Source: Streptomyces noursei ATCC 11455
GTDB taxonomy: Bacteria; Actinomycetota; Actinomycetes; Streptomycetales; Streptomycetaceae
NCBI RefSeq assembly: GCF_001704275.1
Contig: NZ_CP011533.1
Coordinates: 7,192,001 to 7,256,000 of the forward strand
DNA: 64,000 bases
Reading direction: 5' to 3'
The notes under the pieces are model-generated. The model ran no database searches. It was not told the DNA's origin and saw only the letters and a list, made by a program, of their open reading frames with translations. Shown here in pieces: positions 60,955 to 64,000 of the stretch. The position numbers were made by a program, and so were the translations under genes. Each line of letters starts with the position of its first letter. The first letter of the stretch is position 1.

Positions 60955-62582
60955 CGGCCGCGCCCGGCGGCCCGGCGTCCGAGGATCCGGCCCGTGAGCC
61001 GGCGGCCGCCGAGCCCGCGGCGGTGCGGGCCGAGGGCATCGTCAAGCGCTACGGGCCCACCCTCGCCCTCGACGGGGTCCACCTGACCGTCCGGCCCGGC
61101 GAGGCGCACGCCCTGGTCGGCCGGAACGGCGCCGGCAAGTCCACCCTGGTGTCGGTGCTGACCGGGATGGCCCGGCCGGACGCCGGGCGGGTCGCCTTCG
61201 ACGGGGTCCCCGCGCCCCGTTGGGGCGATCCCGCCGCCTGGCAGCGCCGGGTCGCCTGCGTCCACCAGCGGTCGATGTCCGTGCCCGGCCTGACGGTGGC
61301 CGAGAACCTCTTCCTCAACCACTTCCCCGGCGGCCCCGCCATCCGCTGGCGGGCGCTGCGCGGGCGGGCCCGGGACCTGCTCGCCGGCTACGGCGTGGAC
61401 GTCGACCCGGCCGCCCGGCTCGAAGAACTCGGCGTCGAACAGCGCCAGTTCGTCGAGATCGCCCGCGCCCTGACGCGCGGTGCCCGGCTGATCGTCCTGG
61501 ACGAGCCGACCGCGCGGCTGGACGCGCCCGGCATCGCCCGGCTCTTCGACCGGCTGCGGGAACTGCGCGCGCAGGGGGTGGCGTTCCTGTTCATCTCCCA
61601 CCACCTCCAGGAGGTCCGGGAGCTCTGTGACACCGTTACAGTCCTCCGGGACGCCCGCCGGGTGCTGACCGCCCCGGTCGCCGAGCTCGGCGAGGACGCC
61701 CTGGTGGCGGCGATGACGGGGGAGGACACCGGGCACCGGCGCCCGGCACGCGCCCCGGTACCGCCGGCACAGCCAGAACGGCCAGCCCCGCGCACCGGCG
61801 GCGCGCCGGTGCTGCGGGCCGAAGGACTGGCGCTGCGCGGGCACTTCGGCCCGCTCGACCTGACCGTACGGGCCGGCGAGGTGGTGGGCCTGGCGGGCGC
61901 CGCCGCCGGCGGGACCACCGCGGTCGCCGAGGCGCTGGCGGGACTCCGGTCCCCGGACGCCGGGCGGATCACCGTGCGCGGCCGACCGGTCCGCCCCGGG
62001 AGCGTGCCGCACGCCCTCGACGCCGGCATCGGCTACGTCCCCGAGGACCGGCACCGCGAGGGACTGGTCCCCGCCCGCAGCGTCGCGGAGAACGCCACCC
62101 TGGCCGTCACCGGGCCGTTGGGGCCGTGCGGGACCGTCCTGCCCGCCCGGACCCGGGAGTTCGCCCGGCGGATGATCGCGGCGCTGGACATCAGGACCAC
62201 CGGGCCCGACCAGCCGGTCTCCGGGCTCTCCGGCGGCAACCAGCAGAAGGTGGTGGTGGCCCGCGCGCTGGCCCGCGACCCCGCCGTCCTGGTCGCCGTC
62301 CGCCCCACCAACGGCGTGGACGTCCGGTCCAAGGAGGCGCTGCTGGGCGTCGTACGGCAGGTCGCGGACGGCGGGCGCGGCGCGCTGATCGTCTCCGACG
62401 AACCGGCCGACCTGCGGATCTGCGACCGGGTGGTGGCGGTCTTCCGCGGCCGGGTCCGGGCCGAGTTCCGCCGCGGCTGGCGCGAGGCGGACCTGGTGGC
62501 CGCCGTGGAGGGCGTCACCGCCGGCACCCCCGGCCCGCCCACCGCACCGGACACCCCCACGACGGAAGGGACCGCGCCATGA
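60951..62582 (+). CDS. Sugar ABC transporter ATP-binding protein (RbsA-type, two NBDs)
   Basis: A 543-residue protein with two ABC domains. NBD1 has GRNGAGKS Walker A, LGVEQRQFVEIARAL signature region and VLDEPTARLD Walker B. NBD2 has degenerate GAAAGGTT Walker A, SGLSGGNQQKV signature and VRPTNGVDV in place of a normal Walker B. This asymmetry is usual in RbsA-type proteins. GTG at 60951 overlaps the binding-protein stop. Confidence 0.88.
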   Translation: MTAAPGGPASEDPAREPAAAEPAAVRAEGIVKRYGPTLALDGVHLTVRPGEAHALVGRNGAGKSTLVSVLTGMARPDAGRVAFDGVPAPRWGDPAAWQRRVACVHQRSMSVPGLTVAENLFLNHFPGGPAIRWRALRGRARDLLAGYGVDVDPAARLEELGVEQRQFVEIARALTRGARLIVLDEPTARLDAPGIARLFDRLRELRAQGVAFLFISHHLQEVRELCDTVTVLRDARRVLTAPVAELGEDALVAAMTGEDTGHRRPARAPVPPAQPERPAPRTGGAPVLRAEGLALRGHFGPLDLTVRAGEVVGLAGAAAGGTTAVAEALAGLRSPDAGRITVRGRPVRPGSVPHALDAGIGYVPEDRHREGLVPARSVAENATLAVTGPLGPCGTVLPARTREFARRMIAALDIRTTGPDQPVSGLSGGNQQKVVVARALARDPAVLVAVRPTNGVDVRSKEALLGVVRQVADGGRGALIVSDEPADLRICDRVVAVFRGRVRAEFRRGWREADLVAAVEGVTAGTPGPPTAPDTPTTEGTAP

Positions 62583-63610
62583 CCGAGACCACGGCCCCAC
62601 CGGCCGCCGACGCACCGCCGGCCGGCCCGGTGCGGCGCCCCCGGATCACGCCGGGCCGCTGGCGGGACTTCTCGCTCGTCCCGGTGATCCTGCTCCTCGG
62701 CGTCATCGGCTTCATCGTCTCGCCGGCCTTCCTCACCGGGGACAACCTCATCGGCGTGGTCCAACAGTCCACCGAGCTGGGCCTGTTGGTGCTGGGCGAG
62801 GCGCTGGTCCTGATCAGCGGGCGGATGGACCTGTCGCTGGAGTCGACGATCGGCCTGGCGCCGGTGGTCGCGCTGTGGCTGGTCCTGCCCGCCCACGGCG
62901 GCCGGTTCGCCGGCCTGGGGCTGCTGCCCTCCTGGACGGCGGTCCCGCTGTGCCTGGCCGTGGGCGCGGCGATCGGCGCCGCGAACGGCTTCCTCATGCT
63001 CCGGCTGCGGGTCAACGGCTTCATCGCCACCCTCGGCATGCTCACCATGCTGCGCGGTCTGCACCTGGGCCTCTCCGAGGGCCGTTCGCTCGCCGACGTC
63101 CCGGACTCCTTCGCCTACCTGGGCCGGACCTCCTGGCTGGGCGTCCCGGCCGCCGTCTGGATCTGCCTGGCCCTCTTCGCGCTCGGCGGCGCGGCGCTCG
63201 GCTACCTCCGGCACGGCCGGGCGCTCTACGCGATCGGCGGCAACCCGGAGGCGGCCCGCGCGGCCGGCATCCGCACCGATCGGATCACCTGGACCGTCCT
63301 GGTCCTGGCCGGGGTCCTCGCCGCCTTCGCCGGCGTCCTGTACACCGGCCACTACGGCGCGGTCTCCGCCAGCCAGGGCAGCGGCTGGATCTTCCAGGTC
63401 TTCGCCGCCGCGGTGATCGGCGGCATCAGCCTCAAGGGCGGTCGCGGCACCCTCTTCGGGGCGCTCACCGGCGTGCTGACCCTCCAACTCGTCATCAACG
63501 TGATGACGCTGGGCGGGGTGCCACCGCTGTGGACGCAGTTCCTCAACGGCGCGATCATCCTCCTCGCGCTCGTCGTCTCCCGCTTCACCAGCGGCGAGAA
63601 GCAGGAGTGA
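62579..63610 (+). CDS. Sugar ABC transporter permease
   Basis: A 343-residue RbsC-like permease with about ten hydrophobic segments; VNGFIATLGMLTMLRGL and GGNPEAARAAGIRTDRI are hallmarks. ATG overlaps the ATPase stop (ATGA). Confidence 0.88.
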   Translation: MTETTAPPAADAPPAGPVRRPRITPGRWRDFSLVPVILLLGVIGFIVSPAFLTGDNLIGVVQQSTELGLLVLGEALVLISGRMDLSLESTIGLAPVVALWLVLPAHGGRFAGLGLLPSWTAVPLCLAVGAAIGAANGFLMLRLRVNGFIATLGMLTMLRGLHLGLSEGRSLADVPDSFAYLGRTSWLGVPAAVWICLALFALGGAALGYLRHGRALYAIGGNPEAARAAGIRTDRITWTVLVLAGVLAAFAGVLYTGHYGAVSASQGSGWIFQVFAAAVIGGISLKGGRGTLFGALTGVLTLQLVINVMTLGGVPPLWTQFLNGAIILLALVVSRFTSGEKQE

Positions 63611-63623
63611 AGGGGCCGCCGCC

Positions 63624-64000
63624 ATGAACCGTCCGCCCCACGGGCCACGGGAGTTGGGCCGCAGCGGCGTCGTCGTCCCGCCGCTGGGCCTGGGGTGCGC
63701 ACCGCTCGGCAACCTCTACCGCGCCGTCCCCGAGGAGCGCGCCGACGCGGTCGTCCGCACCGCCCTGGCCACCGGCGCCCGCTACCTCGACACCGCCCCG
63801 CACTACGGCGTCGGCCTCTCCGAGGAGCGCCTGGGCCGGGCGTTGCGCGGCGTCGACCGCGCCGGCTACGTGCTGTCCACCAAGGTCGGCCGCCGGCTCC
63901 GCCCGCTCGCGCCCGGCGAGGCGGCGGCCGGCGAGGGCTTCGTGGCCACCCCCGCCCGGGCCCGCGTCCGCGACCTGACCCGCGACGGCATCCGCGCCAC
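63624..64000 (+). CDS. Aldo/keto reductase, N-terminal part (cut by window end), probable L-fucose dehydrogenase
   Basis: The frame runs off the window after about 125 codons. LGRSGVVVPPLGLGCAPLGNLY and YLDTAPHYGVGLSEERLGRAL hold the catalytic Asp and Tyr of AKR D-threo-aldose/L-fucose 1-dehydrogenases; STKVGR supplies the Lys. In the fucose pathway this oxidises L-fucose to the lactone. ATG at 63624, 13 bases after the permease stop. Confidence 0.8.
   Translation, partial: MNRPPHGPRELGRSGVVVPPLGLGCAPLGNLYRAVPEERADAVVRTALATGARYLDTAPHYGVGLSEERLGRALRGVDRAGYVLSTKVGRRLRPLAPGEAAAGEGFVATPARARVRDLTRDGIRA

Noticed and set aside
60951..62582. Degenerate second Walker A/B in the sugar ABC ATPase as a sign of decay
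   Set aside because: Asymmetric NBDs are normal in RbsA-type transporters.

Overview
This is a very GC-rich stretch of chromosome whose genes have almost only G or C at third codon positions. It carries two adjacent chaplin genes, a mycothiol ligase (mshC) in a block resembling Streptomyces coelicolor SCO1662-SCO1675 (numbering from memory), leaderless genes and one rare TTA leucine codon in a cytochrome P450. Together these point to a Streptomyces or very close relative.

Layout. 1-8.3 kb: a urea transporter (cut by the window edge), several small lipid/CoA units each with its own TetR regulator and palindromic operator, SoxR, an amidase, an oxalate/formate-type MFS carrier with a 37-residue partner, and a BKACE-family enzyme. 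8.4-18.5 kb: a secreted penicillin-acylase-type hydrolase, a LysR regulator facing an MFS carrier, a Tat-exported NamZ-like protein, and an FAD monooxygenase divergent from a GntR-TetR fusion regulator. 18.6-25.8 kb: an SDR / acyl-CoA ligase / TetR operon and, further on, a kinase + acyl-CoA dehydrogenase pair resembling the two halves of ACAD10/11 and Pseudomonas LvaA/LvaC; both promoters carry the same kind of operator. An XRE regulator with a small CxxC protein lies between them. 25.9-36.2 kb: an MBL hydrolase, two DUF202 membrane proteins, NUDIX, a TetR-SDR pair, a DMT exporter, an ArsR-type regulator with an MFS carrier, an atypical response regulator, a thioredoxin-like ferredoxin and the TTA-containing P450. 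36.2-38.2 kb: an ABC-F protein behind a strong promoter, an operator and a structured leader with a three-codon upstream ORF. 38.3-41.5 kb: a HAD phosphatase, then a short accessory-looking island (a tRNA-Leu-like remnant with its own terminator, an HNH-nuclease gene) ending at an intact tRNA-Leu(GAG). 41.7-57.4 kb: the conserved Streptomyces block (M20 peptidase, chaplins, DUF5703, RecD-like protein, aldo/keto reductase, F420 enzyme, ferritin-like protein, CorA, phosphatase, DUF3090, SCO1664 family, mshC, PAC2). 57.7-64 kb: an L-fucose-type catabolic operon (fuconate dehydratase, SDR, sugar ABC transporter, aldo/keto reductase cut by the window end).

The most unusual parts are the ABC-F leader, the tRNA-Leu-like remnant with the HNH island, the shared operator linking the kinase/dehydrogenase pair to the ligase operon, and the GntR-TetR fusion sitting beside two different classes of inverted repeat. 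All assignments come from reading the sequence and family knowledge; no search was run.
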